NCBI GenBank assembly: GCA_902489445.1
Contig: CABTZX010000014.1
Coordinates: 1-41,472, forward strand
Reading direction: 5' to 3'
Origin: an uncultured Bacteroidales bacterium
GTDB lineage: Bacteria; Bacteroidota; Bacteroidia; Bacteroidales; Porphyromonadaceae
DNA length: 41,472 bases
Part shown: positions 41,401 through 41,472 of the stretch, piece by piece
Numbering within the stretch: position 1 is the first letter of the stretch
How the letters are laid out: each line of letters begins with the position of its first letter
Notes under the pieces: generated by a model
Databases searched by the model: none
What the model saw: only the letters and a program-made list of their open reading frames with translations
What the model was told of the DNA's origin: nothing
Made by a program: the position numbers and the translations under genes

Positions 41401-41472
41401 GAAAAGTCTATAGAGTATCCGAGAAAAGTCTATAGAGTTTTTCCAGAAAGTCTATAGAGTTTTCCGAAAAAG
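41401..41472. repeat. 22-base-spaced repeat array E, cut by the window edge
   Basis: AAAGTCTATAGAG begins at 41403, 41425 and 41447, and AAAG again at 41469, each 22 bases on. The unit has a CTATAG core, then GTTTTTCC or GTTTTCC. Sequence differs from arrays A, C and D but spacing and layout (A-rich, palindromic core, T/C arm) are the same. Confidence 0.85.

Overview
The window looks like chromosome of a Porphyromonas-like member of the Bacteroidota. The evidence is a tandem pair of OmpA-like porins resembling the Omp40/Omp41 pair of P. gingivalis, a PepK-like lysyl endopeptidase with a type IX secretion C-terminal domain, and a fimbrillin-type lipoprotein. BACON domains, DUF4301, DUF4494 and DUF5106 families, absence of Shine-Dalgarno leaders, and recurrent Bacteroidota -7 boxes (TAnnTTTG) point the same way. 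I see no prophage, integrase or insertion sequence. Assignment to the genus is inference from gene content only.

Layout. Bases 1-8900 hold a complete type I-C CRISPR-Cas locus on the minus strand (cas3-cas5c-cas8c-cas7-cas4-cas1-cas2), followed by a 560-base leader region and two repeats of an array that runs off the left edge. Bases 9100-10335 carry rpmH and hemH. Bases 10534-15278 carry the secreted protease, RNase Z and an NlpC/P60 peptidase. Bases 15759-20440 are a run of housekeeping and conserved genes (a degenerate 6-phosphogluconolactonase homologue, EcsC-like, DUF4494, YggS, a DHOD-like flavoprotein and a DUF5106 thioredoxin-like lipoprotein). Bases 20700-24232 are envelope genes (two OmpA-like proteins and a small beta-barrel). 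After tRNA-Lys come DUF4301, a Xaa-Pro aminopeptidase, a gamma carbonic anhydrase and a small transaldolase. A minus-strand fimbrillin/BACON/lamin-tail lipoprotein, two tRNA-Val genes and rplY-pth-hslR follow. The right part holds ribE, a nitroreductase, a BACON-nuclease lipoprotein, the NfnAB pair and a PriA homologue.

How the parts work together. The cas genes form one tightly packed system with all type I-C components, including a probable internally initiated Cas11c, and the array has its own promoter ending eight bases before the first repeat. The envelope genes fit an asaccharolytic, peptide-using anaerobe: secreted lysyl endopeptidase, proline peptidase, peptidoglycan-anchored OmpA-like proteins, and NfnAB balancing NADH, NADPH and ferredoxin.

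The most unusual signals are not genes of a named system. (1) Five intergenic arrays of tandem units with exactly 22-base spacing, each unit centred on an A/T-rich palindromic hexamer (TATATA, TTTAAA or CTATAG), lie at about 2.7, 15.5, 23.4, 31.4 and 41.4 kb; one splits the cas operon between effector and adaptation genes. (2) The PriA homologue keeps its eight zinc-cluster cysteines but has lost the recognisable ATPase/helicase motifs. (3) The 6-phosphogluconolactonase homologue has lost several family signature residues. (4) An array of eight exact 10-base units lies between cas2 and the CRISPR leader.
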